A DNA stretch of 64,000 nucleotides from Caballeronia megalochromosomata (lineage in GTDB: Bacteria > Pseudomonadota > Gammaproteobacteria > Burkholderiales > Burkholderiaceae), in contig LRBF01000078.1 in the NCBI GenBank assembly GCA_001580565.1, positions 1-64,000 on the forward strand. The letters are read 5' to 3'. A program made the position numbers and the translations under genes. The notes beneath the pieces were generated by a model. The model had not been told where the DNA came from and did not search any database. It saw only the letters and a program-made list of their open reading frames with translations. This document shows, in pieces, positions 1 through 8,325 of the stretch; within the stretch, counting starts at the first letter, position 1; every line of letters starts with the position of its first letter.

Positions 1-24
1 GCGTCAAATGTGTATAAGAGACAG
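1..24. other. Residual Nextera/Tn5 mosaic-end sequencing adapter
   Basis: The first 24 bases end in AAATGTGTATAAGAGACAG, which matches the 19-bp Tn5 mosaic end used in Nextera libraries at all but one base, and the preceding GCGTC is also part of the Nextera read-1 oligonucleotide. Read on the minus strand it gives the tail LSLIHI, a known signature of adapter read-through in predicted proteins. This is library sequence left on a contig end. Confidence 0.95.
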
Positions 25-894
25 ACCGCAAACCGGAATCCAGAGATAGACGCCGGCAGGAAAGCCGATGCCGTAGGCTGGCTGTACCGCGTACGTAGTG
101 CCGAACACCGTGGCGAGAAATACGACGACGGCGGTGAGCGCCATGCAAACGACGCGCAAAACATCGCCCCAATTCTGTCGCAGGACTTCGGCGACGGGTG
201 AGCCGGGAACCTGACCGTGAGCCCGCTCCTGGGCAAAAGTCGGGGTTTCGCGAACCTGGCGGCGGATGATGTAACCAACAATGATAACGACAACGCTGAA
301 CAGGAACGGAATGCGCCAGCCCCAGGAAGCGAACTGGTCTTTTGGCATGAAATGCGCGAGGGGCAGGAAGACCCCAAACGCCAGGAGCTGCCCAGCTTGA
401 GACCCTTGGATGGTAAAGCTTGTGAAGTAGCCGCGTCGACCAAACGGTGCGTGTTCAAGAATCATGGAGCTGGCACCGGAAAGCTCTCCTGCAACGGCGA
501 ACCCTTGAACGAGCCGGAGAATGACGAGCATCACCGGCGCCCAGATGCCGACCTGCTGATACGTGGGCAAGAGTCCCACGCCCATCGTCGAAATACCCAT
601 TAGGAACATGCAGAAAATCAACACCGTCTTCCGGCCGTGGCGATCGCCGACGTGGCCGAGCACCATAGCGCCTACTGGACGGGCTACATAACCAACACCG
701 AAAGTCGCCAGTGACGCGATGATCGCCACTGTCGAATTGCCAGCGGGGAAGAAAAGCTGCGGAAAGACCAATGACGCTGCGGTCGCGTAGATGAGGAAGT
801 CGTAGTACTCAAGTGCTGACCCAATCCAGCCGCTGGCCGCTGCAATTTTTGAATGGCGCTCCCGACGCGGCCGGGCAGAGGTGCTTCGATCCAT
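25..894 (-). CDS. MHS-family MFS metabolite transporter, C-terminus cut by contig end
   Basis: Inner-membrane carrier of the metabolite:H+ symporter type, which usually imports organic acids. The visible 290 residues cover roughly the first eight transmembrane segments of a protein normally about 430 residues long. Family marks are EYYDF at residues 29-33 in helix 1 and GHVGDRHGRK at 80-89 in the loop between helices 2 and 3. The start at 894 is chosen over an upstream in-frame ATG at 930 because a GGAG sits seven bases before it. It is divergent from the hydratase/FAH/UxaA operon and so probably imports that pathway's substrate. The reading frame beyond base 25 is adapter, so the true end is missing. 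The substrate is unknown. Confidence 0.9.
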
Positions 895-943
895 AACTCG
901 TCTCCGTTTCAGATTGACTTTCCGGCACATACTCTCTATTGTT

Positions 944-994
944 GTAACATCGTTCCATCAAGAACAATGTTACCAACACCATGAAACTTGTCAA
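944..994 (-). promoter_or_regulatory. Promoter of the MHS carrier overlapped by a palindromic operator
   Basis: On the minus strand TTGACA (989-994) and TAACAT (967-972) are separated by 16 bp, a good sigma-70 promoter pointing at the MHS gene. A 12-bp inverted repeat, GTAACATCGTTC (944-955) and GAACAATGTTAC (962-973), matching at 11 of 12 positions around a 6-bp spacer, covers the -10 box. The position suits a repressor. No regulator gene is in sight; it may lie beyond the contig end. Confidence 0.7.
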
Positions 995-1372
995 GGCAGC
1001 AGCTAACCGGTCGCTCGGGAGCATCGAAGCTCTCGCACGTAAAGCGCCTCATGCGGGAACGTCCTTCATCGGCGCCGAGCTCAACCCGGAGAACGGCCCA
1101 CCTCGTCGCGTGTCTACTCAGCTGTGCGAAGAAGGACGGGCCGAAGAGGAGAACCACGCAAAGCCATACCGTCCGCCTCGGAAGCTTTCCTCGCTCAGTC
1201 AGCAGCACTTGCGTGGGCTCGGCTTAAGGGGGCAGGTGCCGCCGGTCTTCGAACCGGTGGCGGCGCAGTGCCGGCAACTGGTTCGCCTAACCGTCGTATG
1301 CGACGAGGCGGCTTCGAAGCTAGGCGCGGTATGCCCGCGTCAGAGCGTTGGGGCTAACGTCAGGGAGGCGGT
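995..1372. other. Intergenic leader without a convincing gene
   Basis: This is the 5' region of the hydratase operon. Several short overlapping reading frames exist in all phases, but none has family resemblance, a ribosome site or consistent codon use. AGGGAGG at 1362-1368 is the ribosome site of the next gene. Confidence 0.6.
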
Positions 1373-2182
1373 ATGACGATGACAGTCGCAACACAGGTCA
1401 CAGAGACTATCGTCGGTCGGCGCGAACGGGCGGCGGGTATCCTTGTGACAGCGCGCCAAAAAAACGCGCTCGTCGAGCGTCTCCCCTCCGAAGTGCTGCC
1501 TGCGACCCTCGATGACGGTTTCGCAATCCAGCAAGAGGTCAGTGCTCAGCTTGGTCGGCGAACCGGCGCATGGAAATGCGCGCTTCCACAGACTGGCAAG
1601 GTCATCGCCGCGCCCATCTATGAAGCTGAGATATACCGGAACGATGTATGCCGCATGATCGGTCCTCCGCGTGCTTCCGTGCGTGCGGAACCGGAACTGG
1701 CTTGCGTACTGAACCGCGATCTTCCCCCACGGCGCGACGCTTATAGCGAAGCCGAAGTGCTCGACGCGCTTGGGCAAACGTATCTCGCGCTCGAATTGTT
1801 GGGCAGCCGCTACTCGCATCCCGAATCGCTCACGTTCGCTGAACTGCTGGCAGACGGACTTTTTAATGCCGGCCTTGTCATTGGACCCCGCGTTAATTTG
1901 CGCGAAGGCGCGACGCCGGCCGATTTACCCGTTGAACTCAGCGTTAGTTGGACCCGCGCCGGAGAACAACCGGTCACGTTCGCTGGCCTCCATCCTGATC
2001 GCAGCGTGCTGGCGCCGATCGTGTGGCTCACCAATTTCCTTCGTGTTCGCGGTGTTGGACTCCATGCGGGTCAGGCCGTCATCACCGGGTCGTACACGGG
2101 AGCGCTGGAACTGCCAGTTGGTTGCGAGCTACGTGTTGGTTTCGGCGAACTCGGCACATTGCCAATTACTTTCTTGTCTTGA
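1373..2182 (+). CDS. 2-keto-4-pentenoate hydratase (MhpD) family protein
   Basis: 269 residues, the normal length for the MhpD/HpcG/DmpE hydratase family, which adds water to 2-hydroxy-dienoates or acts on related 2-oxo acids. Family resemblance runs throughout: a PELA segment with a conserved glutamate near residue 105, an ALELLGSRY segment and a C-terminal VITGS-type segment. ATG at 1373 follows AGGGAGG by four bases; an ATG two codons later is also possible. The gene heads a tight operon with a FAH-family hydrolase 12 bp downstream, so the two cytosolic enzymes probably act in sequence on a 2-oxo acid intermediate. It may have been recruited for sugar-acid rather than aromatic metabolism, given the UxaA homologue in the operon. 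Confidence 0.85.
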   Translation: MTMTVATQVTETIVGRRERAAGILVTARQKNALVERLPSEVLPATLDDGFAIQQEVSAQLGRRTGAWKCALPQTGKVIAAPIYEAEIYRNDVCRMIGPPRASVRAEPELACVLNRDLPPRRDAYSEAEVLDALGQTYLALELLGSRYSHPESLTFAELLADGLFNAGLVIGPRVNLREGATPADLPVELSVSWTRAGEQPVTFAGLHPDRSVLAPIVWLTNFLRVRGVGLHAGQAVITGSYTGALELPVGCELRVGFGELGTLPITFLS

Positions 2183-2194
2183 TAGGAGTACTAG

Positions 2195-3088
2195 ATGCGT
2201 CTCGTCCGTTTCGGCCAGCCTGGTCATGAACACCCCGGTATCATCGATTCGAGCGGCGCGATCCGCGATCTGACCGGCATCGTGAACGACATTGATGGAA
2301 CGACTGTTTCGCCAAGCGCGCTTGCAAAACTAAGTGAACTTGATTTAGATCGTCTTCCCGTTGTTGCAGCTGGCACGCGCCTCGGCTCTTGCGTCGGCAA
2401 TGTACGTAATCTCGTGTGCATTGGGCTGAATTACTCCGATCATGCTGAGGAAACCGACACGCCGATCCCGCAAGAACCTGTCGTGTTTAACAAGCATACG
2501 GGTTCAATCAGCGGCCCCAACGATCCGGTCGTTTTGCCCGCAGACGCGGAGAAGTTGGATTGGGAGGTCGAACTCGGCGTGGTAATCGGCAAGCCGGCGT
2601 GGCAAATCGACGAAGCCGACGCGCTTAACCATGTGGCGGGTTACTGCCTCGCGAATGATGTCTCGGAACGCGCGTATCAGCTCGAACGTGAAGGCCAGTG
2701 GACCAAAGGCAAAAGCGGATTTTCGTTCGCTCCGCTTGGACCGTGGCTGGTGACGCGTGACGAAATTCCCGACCCGCAGGTCCTGGACCTGTGGCTCGAC
2801 GTCAATGGCACGCGTCGTCAGACCGGCAACACACGGACGATGATCTTCAACGTCGCGCATATCGTGGCGTATCTCAGCCGCTTCATGCCTTTGATGGCTG
2901 GCGACGTGATCATTACGGGAACCCCTCCCGGTGTAGGTCTCGGTCAGAAACCGCCCGTCTTCCTGAAAGCAGGCGACACGATGACGCTCGGCGGCAGCGG
3001 ACTCGGAACGCAGGCCCAAAACGTTGTGCCGTACGTGGAGACTCTCGGCGCAGCCTGGGGCCGCAGCGAATACCCATCGGCACTTTAA
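2195..3088 (+). CDS. Fumarylacetoacetate hydrolase (FAH) family protein
   Basis: 297-residue cytosolic enzyme of the FAH superfamily, whose members hydrolyse or decarboxylate 2,4-dioxo or 2-oxo-3-ene acids. The fold's Mg2+ ligands are visible as E124 and E126 in DWEVELG and D155 in LANDVSER, with the C-terminal ITGTPPGVG loop near residue 245. GGAG precedes the ATG at 2195. Relatives in non-phosphorylating L-fucose/L-rhamnose pathways hydrolyse 2,4-diketo-3-deoxy sugar acids; the UxaA-family dehydratase in the same operon makes that role attractive here. A 5-oxopent-3-ene-1,2,5-tricarboxylate decarboxylase-like role is the alternative. Confidence 0.88.
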   Translation: MRLVRFGQPGHEHPGIIDSSGAIRDLTGIVNDIDGTTVSPSALAKLSELDLDRLPVVAAGTRLGSCVGNVRNLVCIGLNYSDHAEETDTPIPQEPVVFNKHTGSISGPNDPVVLPADAEKLDWEVELGVVIGKPAWQIDEADALNHVAGYCLANDVSERAYQLEREGQWTKGKSGFSFAPLGPWLVTRDEIPDPQVLDLWLDVNGTRRQTGNTRTMIFNVAHIVAYLSRFMPLMAGDVIITGTPPGVGLGQKPPVFLKAGDTMTLGGSGLGTQAQNVVPYVETLGAAWGRSEYPSAL

Positions 3089-3118
3089 GCACAATCGATT
3101 TTGTTAAATGGAGGAGAT

Positions 3119-3814
3119 ATGAGCCTTGCTGGAACGGGCGTTGTCGCAATCTGGCATGACCTGCTGGCGGAAGCGAAAGATGAATTCTACGAGTGGCACA
3201 ACCGCGAGCACATGCCCGAACGTACCGGCATCCCTGGGTTTAGCCGCGGTCGGCGCTTCATAGCCCTGGATGCAGGCCCCGAGTACTTCAATTTGTACGA
3301 GGCCGACACGGTTGAGGTGCTTGGCGCGCAAGACTACCTTGCTCGGCTAAATGCGCCGACGCCTTGGACCAAGGAGGTTGTCGCCTCTTTCCGGAGCGTC
3401 GCGCGCTCAATCTGTCACGTCGCCTACTCGGACGGCGTCGGCCAAGGTGCCTATGTCATCACTGCGCGCTTCGACGTGCCTTTGGATGCGGGGGCTCAGG
3501 CAGTGGAGGGCTTGCGTCAGCGCGTGCTGCCGCCGCTCGTGGATTTGCCAGGTATCACTGGCGTGCATCTGTGCCTTGCCGACAAAGCAATCAGCAAGGT
3601 AGAAACCGCGGAGAAGAAGGCGCGCGCAGAAGGAACTCAGGTACCGACCTGGATTGTGTTAGTTGAAGGGTGCCGGGCGGACTATGTCCGTTCAGCGGTC
3701 GACCGCTTCGTTTCTGGACTGGCGGCGTTGCCTGAGGCGCGGGCAACAACGCCGGATACGACGCTTTATCAACTCGAGTACACGCGTTGCAAAACGCCTT
3801 GGAGCGCTGGCTGA
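3119..3814 (+). CDS. Two-domain Dabb/EthD-like alpha+beta barrel protein, function unknown
   Basis: 231 residues made of two ferredoxin-like halves of about 105 residues. The first holds the pattern EFYEWHNREHMPER followed by a PGF..GRR strand, typical of EthD/Dabb-like small-molecule proteins found beside catabolic enzymes. The ATG at 3119 is chosen over an upstream in-frame ATG at 3101 because GGAGGAG lies immediately before it. It sits between FAH and the UxaA-family gene in one operon, so it may be a lyase, isomerase or binding protein for a pathway intermediate. No catalytic residues can be assigned. Confidence 0.75.
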   Translation: MSLAGTGVVAIWHDLLAEAKDEFYEWHNREHMPERTGIPGFSRGRRFIALDAGPEYFNLYEADTVEVLGAQDYLARLNAPTPWTKEVVASFRSVARSICHVAYSDGVGQGAYVITARFDVPLDAGAQAVEGLRQRVLPPLVDLPGITGVHLCLADKAISKVETAEKKARAEGTQVPTWIVLVEGCRADYVRSAVDRFVSGLAALPEARATTPDTTLYQLEYTRCKTPWSAG

Positions 3815-3844
3815 GTGCTTGAGTATCGTCCCATCACCGCTTCC

Positions 3845-3885
3845 GGCCGTCCGCGCGAATCCAAAGTGGTCACGCGCGGCCGGCC
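3845..3885 (+). terminator. GC-rich hairpin between operon genes
   Basis: Arms GGCCGTCCGCGCG (3845-3857) and CGCGCGGCCGGCC (3873-3885) pair at 12 of 13 positions around a 15-base loop, followed only by TTTCC. It could attenuate transcription or shield mRNA ends before the UxaA-family gene; the T-tract is too short for a firm terminator call. Confidence 0.4.
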
Positions 3886-3911
3886 TTTCCTGAAAAAGTA
3901 GGAGTAGTGCC

Positions 3912-5483
3912 ATGTCGTTAAATAGTGCCGACACATTAAAGCCATCCACCGCGTCGATGTCGGTTCGTGTGATAAGGCTCAATCCTGCCGACGACGTCGT
4001 GATCGCGCTCGAACAGCTCGTTGCCGGCACGGTGCTCGACGAAGAAGCGGTGACGGTGTCGGGACTGATTCCGCCCGGTCACAAAGTAGCGACGCGGGAC
4101 ATCGGTCAGGGCGAGGCGGTGCACCGCTACGGCCAAGTGATCGGCTTCGCGAGTCAGCCCATTCGCGCAGGGCAGCACGTACACACCCATAATCTCGCGA
4201 TGGGCGACTTTGCGCGGGATTATGCATTTGGTCAGGGGGCGCGTCCGACGGTACGGTCGGACGAGCCCGCAACCTTTCAGGGCATTATCCGCTCAGACGG
4301 TCGTGTCGCCACACGCAACTACATCGGGATTCTCACCTCGGTCAATTGCTCCGCCACCGTTGCACGGGCCATTGCGGATCATTTTCGCCGTGACATCCAT
4401 CCCGAAGAACTGGCGGCATTCCCGAATGTCGATGGTGTCGTCGCCCTTACCCATGGCTCCGGTTGTGCCATCGACTCTGAAGGCGATGGTCTTGCGATGC
4501 TGCAGCGCACGCTTGGGGGGTATGCTTGCCATCCGAACTTCGCAAGTATACTGGTAGTCGGTCTCGGTTGTGAAACGAATCAGATCTCGCGACTTTTTAA
4601 GACGCAGGGACTTCGAGAACACGACCGCTTGCGGACGTTCACGATCCAAGATAGCGGTGGTACCACGCAGACGATCGCGAAAGGTATCGAACTGGTGCGG
4701 CGCATGTTGCCCGACGCAAACAATGTGAGGCGCGAGCCGGTCAGCGCAAGTCATCTCAAGGTCGGTCTCCAATGTGGAGGATCTGACGGATACTCTGGCA
4801 TTACGGCAAATCCAGTGCTGGGGGCTGCTGTTGATCTGTTGGTGCAACACGGTGGCACTGCGATTCTCTCGGAGACGCCTGAGATTTACGGCGCCGAGCA
4901 CCTACTAACGCGCCGCGCCGAAACGCGAGAGGTGGGTCGGAAGCTCGTTGATCGAATTAACTGGTGGGAAGCCTATGCGCACCGACAAGGCGCGCAAATG
5001 AACAACAATCCGTCTGCAGGCAATAAGGCCGGCGGTTTGACGACCGTTCTTGAAAAATCGCTGGGAGGCATCGCGAAAGCCGGTTCGACCAATCTGACCG
5101 AAGTGTACGAGTACGCCCAGCCGGTCACGGCACGCGGCCTTGTCTTCATGGACACGCCAGGCTATGACCCTGTGTCGGCAACGGGCCAGGTAGCAGGCGG
5201 TGCGAACCTTATCTGCTTTACAACGGGACGTGGTTCAGCTTACGGCTGCTCGCCCGCGCCCTCCGTCAAACTTGCGACCAACACAGCACTTTGGCAACGA
5301 CAGGCCGACGATATGGACTTGAACTGCGGAGAAGTGTTGGAAGGACGAGCGACGATTGAACAACTGGGCCAAGTGCTCTTCGAATTGCTACTCGATGTCG
5401 CCTCAGGTACCCGTTCTCGCAGTGAGCTGCATGGCTACGGACAAAACGAATTCGTACCTTGGCAGATCAGCGCAATCATGTGA
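3912..5483 (+). CDS. UxaA-family (altronate/sugar-acid) dehydratase
   Basis: 523 residues, the size of full-length UxaA, which dehydrates D-altronate to 2-keto-3-deoxy-gluconate using an iron centre. An N-terminal SAF-like domain (about residues 15-100) is followed by the UxaA catalytic part. Conserved cysteine-bearing segments are visible: NCSATVAR, THGSGCAIDSEG, GLGCETNQ, LQCGGSDGYSGITANP and TTGRGSAYGCSPAPS. TAGGAG lies ahead of the ATG at 3912. It is the last gene of the hydratase/FAH operon. The absence of uronate isomerase and mannonate genes nearby suggests another hexonate or 6-deoxy-hexonate, not classical galacturonate breakdown. Confidence 0.87.
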   Translation: MSLNSADTLKPSTASMSVRVIRLNPADDVVIALEQLVAGTVLDEEAVTVSGLIPPGHKVATRDIGQGEAVHRYGQVIGFASQPIRAGQHVHTHNLAMGDFARDYAFGQGARPTVRSDEPATFQGIIRSDGRVATRNYIGILTSVNCSATVARAIADHFRRDIHPEELAAFPNVDGVVALTHGSGCAIDSEGDGLAMLQRTLGGYACHPNFASILVVGLGCETNQISRLFKTQGLREHDRLRTFTIQDSGGTTQTIAKGIELVRRMLPDANNVRREPVSASHLKVGLQCGGSDGYSGITANPVLGAAVDLLVQHGGTAILSETPEIYGAEHLLTRRAETREVGRKLVDRINWWEAYAHRQGAQMNNNPSAGNKAGGLTTVLEKSLGGIAKAGSTNLTEVYEYAQPVTARGLVFMDTPGYDPVSATGQVAGGANLICFTTGRGSAYGCSPAPSVKLATNTALWQRQADDMDLNCGEVLEGRATIEQLGQVLFELLLDVASGTRSRSELHGYGQNEFVPWQISAIM

Positions 5484-5973
5484 GCACAGAATCGGTATCT
5501 TTTGACGGTGCCACGGGCTGAGCATGTAGCGGTCTTCGCCGTAGGCCCGGTCCAATGGGGGTGCGTCGATGCGAGGGAGCGCGGTTGGATGGCGGCTATG
5601 CATCGGACATGTGCCGTCGGACAGTCGCCGGCTCGAAAGTCTGCTTCGGGTCGATCCCGGACGGCCTTCCTATTTCTGACGTTGGAAACGGAGCCAGAAA
5701 GTTCAAAGTCAAGAGAACCAAAAACTGGAGAGCTCAGGGTTAAGCGAGCCAGCAGTTCGGAGTTGAGTGAGCACGGTCTTCGAAAAGACGCGATCCCCAC
5801 TCGAGCACGGGTTCAGAGTTACGTGAATCTCAACATGGGTGTCGAGATTCACGTAACTCTGAACTTTGTTCGCTCAACTCTGAACTCCCTGCGGCACGCG
5901 GCTCTTCGCAACAGCGTGGGCAGGGAGAGGCGCCTCCACTGTGACTCCTCAAGATATGCGAGACGGGCTACGT
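5484..5973. other. Intergenic region of 490 bp holding a nested inverted repeat
   Basis: No reading frame here has recognisable protein features. The only structure is the repeat cluster at 5755-5885, listed separately. The region separates two convergent transcription units. Confidence 0.7.
5755..5885. repeat. Nested inverted repeat of four related units
   Basis: A perfect 21-bp inverted repeat (5811-5831 and 5844-5864, arms starting GTTCAGAGTTACGTGAA) surrounds a 12-base loop. Outside it a second pair, GTTCGGAGTTGAGTGAGC at 5755-5772 and its partner at 5868-5885, matches at 15 of 18 positions. All four units resemble GTTCRGAGTTRMGTGA, two forward then two reversed. It could be a dispersed palindromic element or a strong bidirectional terminator between the convergent genes. 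Confidence 0.85.
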
Positions 5974-6606
5974 TCAAGCGTCCGCGCTGCCGCGATTCGA
6001 GACGGTGTCGTACCAGCGGCGAAGGGCAACGAGCTCCTCCGGGATCGACAGATCAATCGCCTTCGCGGCGAAATCTACCGTGACGAGCAGCGTGATGTCC
6101 GCCACTGAGAAGCTTTGACCAGCGGCGAAGGGAAGATCGAGCAGCCGCGCGTTCATGTCCGCAAATAGATCTTTCACGCGCCGCTTGCTGCGTTCGATCA
6201 GAGCAGGGATCTGCTCGTAGTCGTGAGGCCCAGCGATAGCTCGGCTCTTCAGGCCGGGCGCCTTATTACGGATCGCTTCCATCACGGCAGCGAAACCCTC
6301 CTGCTCGATGCGACGGTCCCACATCGAGACCACGGCCCGCTCTGCTGGCGTGGTGCCGAAGAGCGAAGGCGTCGAGTACAAATCATCTAGGTAGCGACTG
6401 ATGACGGGCACTTCGCCGATGGCCGTTCCATCGTCCAGCACCAGCGTGGGCACGACGCGGCGCGGATTGATGGCGCGGTAGGCCTCGCTATGTTGTTCGC
6501 CCTTGCCCAGGTCGACGGGGACCAAGGTCAGCGAGAGGCCTTTCTCAGAGAGCAGGATGCGCACGCGGCGCGAATTGGGTGACGAGGTAGAGTGATAGAG
6601 CTTCAT
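5974..6606 (-). CDS. Glutathione S-transferase family protein
   Basis: 210 residues with an N-terminal thioredoxin-like half (MKLYHSTSSPNSRRVRILL, with VVPTLVLDDG and the following E-x-x-x-I glutathione-binding segment) and a C-terminal all-helical half ending in a WYDTVSNR segment. Cytosolic. It would conjugate or isomerise an electrophile with glutathione. The start at 6606 has AAGGAA about six bases upstream; the frame stays open far upstream but that part overlaps the SDR gene in another phase. It is the last gene of a minus-strand group SDR, alpha/beta hydrolase, SDR, GST, which suggests detoxification or breakdown of a small carbonyl or ester compound. Confidence 0.88.
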   Translation of the reverse strand: MKLYHSTSSPNSRRVRILLSEKGLSLTLVPVDLGKGEQHSEAYRAINPRRVVPTLVLDDGTAIGEVPVISRYLDDLYSTPSLFGTTPAERAVVSMWDRRIEQEGFAAVMEAIRNKAPGLKSRAIAGPHDYEQIPALIERSKRRVKDLFADMNARLLDLPFAAGQSFSVADITLLVTVDFAAKAIDLSIPEELVALRRWYDTVSNRGSADA

Positions 6607-6640
6607 TTGAATTTCCTTAAAAGTTTGAATGGGCGGCGTT

Positions 6641-7386
6641 TCAGAGTTTGGAGCCGCCATCCACGCGCAACGTGTCGCCGGTGATCCAGCGCGCTTGATC
6701 CGAGGCCAGAAACGCGACGGCACTGGCGATGTCTTCAGGCTGGGCCAAGCGTTGCAGGGCCTGCATACTGAGGGTCGCCTCGCGGCCGGCTTCCGTCTTC
6801 GCGAAGCTCGACATCTCGGTTTCCACCACACCGGGTGCCACCGCGTTGACGCGGATGCCACGCGGCCCGAGCGCCGCGGCCCAGTGCTTCACCAGCGTGT
6901 CGACCGCACCCTTGGTCGCAGAATATGCTGAGAGCGTGCCAATAGAGGCATGTGCCGCCAGCGAGGACAGCAGGACGATGCTGCTGCCCTTGCACAGTGC
7001 GGGCAGCAGTTGCTGCACGAGGAAGAAAGGTGCGCGCACGTTGACCGCAAGAGGGCGTCAAAGTCTTCGACCGTTGTGTCTTCGATTGACGCGGCCTTGG
7101 TGATCCCGGCATTGGCCACCAGAACATCTAGCCGTCCGCCGATAATGGTGCGAACGCGTTCAGCGAGCTGGTGCGGGCCGTCCGGCGTGCGCAGGTCGGC
7201 TGCGATCGTCTCGGCTTTGCTGCCGGCGCGCCGGATCTCCTTCACCACTGCGGTCGCTTCTTTCTCGCCGCTGCTGTAGTGAACCAGGACCTGCGCCCCG
7301 GCCGCAGCCAGCGAAAGGGCGGTCGCCCGGCCGATACCACGTGAAGCACCGGTGACCAGTGCGGTCTTGCCTGTGAGTGCGTTCAT
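6641..7386 (-). pseudogene. Short-chain dehydrogenase/reductase with a one-base deletion
   Basis: Two overlapping frames together make one ordinary SDR of about 249 residues. The upstream frame carries the cofactor motif TGASRGIG and the NAG segment and ends near DFDALL; the downstream frame starts at VNVRAPFF and carries the catalytic YSATK and the C-terminal DGGSKL. One base is missing around 7047-7049 (TTGCGGTC where TTGGCGGTC would restore LAVNV on the coding strand). ATG at 7386 is taken as the start; 7401 is an alternative. Either a real loss of function or a sequence error. Intact, it would be an NAD(P)-dependent alcohol/ketone oxidoreductase. Confidence 0.85.
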
Positions 7387-7417
7387 GATGTCCATGTCCA
7401 AGAGGTTGCGAGGCCGC

Positions 7418-8278
7418 TTAAGCGCTGGTCGTGTCGGCCGGGCTTTCGTTCAGGAACCGGGTGGCGTGCGCGACGAAGCGCTCCGGATACTGATATATCG
7501 AGCCGTGGTTGGAGTCTGGGTAGATCACTAGCTCCGCGTTCGGGAGGTGCTGCTGCAGCGTGACGGAGTGCAACGTCGGGATAATCACGTCGTTGCTACC
7601 CTGGACGATCAGCGTAGGCTGGTGGATCGACTTCAGGTAGGCCAGCGCTTTCTCGTGAGGCGCGATCCATTTGCCGATGGCAGCGCTTTGTGCGGCGAGG
7701 GTCTGCGCGCTCACTTCCGGGTCGCGATTCTTGCGACGCCACTTGCGTTCAAGGAAGGCGATGCCGGCTTTCTGGCTGGTCTCGGACGGTGCGAAGTGCA
7801 CAGACAGCCAGAGATGTTCGGGCGGCTCGTAGCGCTCAGCGAAGATCTCGGCCGAGCGGCTTGACGTCATGTCGTTGCCACGATGGCCAGTGCCGACAAG
7901 GATGAGCTTGCGTACGAGATCCCCGCCCTGAAGTGCAATCTCCTGTGCAACAAAGCCGCCAATCGAGATGCCAAGCACATCGACTTGGTGGAGGCCGAGC
8001 GCGCGGATGAAGGCAATCGCGTTGGCGCCCATCTTCGGGAAACTGTCCGGCGTCTCGCTGGACGAGCTGGACACGCCGGTGTTGTTGAACAGGATCACCT
8101 CGCGCGTCTGAGCCAAGCCGTCGGTCACGGCTGGATCCCAATAGTCCATCGTTCCGGCGTAGTGCTGGTTGAATACGATCGGTACGCCGCTCGACTTGCC
8201 GAACCGGCGATAGGCAAAGTGGACACCATTAGCTTCGACGAATTGAGTCGGGGCAGTATGGTGAGTAAAAGTGTTCAT
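7418..8278 (-). CDS. Alpha/beta-fold hydrolase
   Basis: 286 residues with the nucleophile elbow GISIGG, an acid-bearing VQGSND strand end and a C-terminal SNHGS histidine, giving a plausible Ser-Asp-His triad. The N-terminal FNQHYAGTMDYWDP segment forms the usual oxyanion region. ATG at 8278 is preferred to 8329 because AGGA lies just upstream and the longer form overlaps the preceding SDR. Esterase, lactonase and haloperoxidase-like activities are all possible; the substrate is not readable from the sequence. It lies in the SDR/hydrolase/SDR/GST group divergent from a LysR regulator. Confidence 0.87.
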   Translation of the reverse strand: MNTFTHHTAPTQFVEANGVHFAYRRFGKSSGVPIVFNQHYAGTMDYWDPAVTDGLAQTREVILFNNTGVSSSSSETPDSFPKMGANAIAFIRALGLHQVDVLGISIGGFVAQEIALQGGDLVRKLILVGTGHRGNDMTSSRSAEIFAERYEPPEHLWLSVHFAPSETSQKAGIAFLERKWRRKNRDPEVSAQTLAAQSAAIGKWIAPHEKALAYLKSIHQPTLIVQGSNDVIIPTLHSVTLQQHLPNAELVIYPDSNHGSIYQYPERFVAHATRFLNESPADTTSA

Positions 8279-8325
8279 GGTGGTGGTCCTGATAGAAAAG
8301 CAGCGCCGGCTCGGCGCTGCCCGGA

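Noticed and set aside
981-1376. 131-codon frame before the hydratase
   Set aside because: No ribosome site, no domain character, overlaps several equally plausible frames and the next start.
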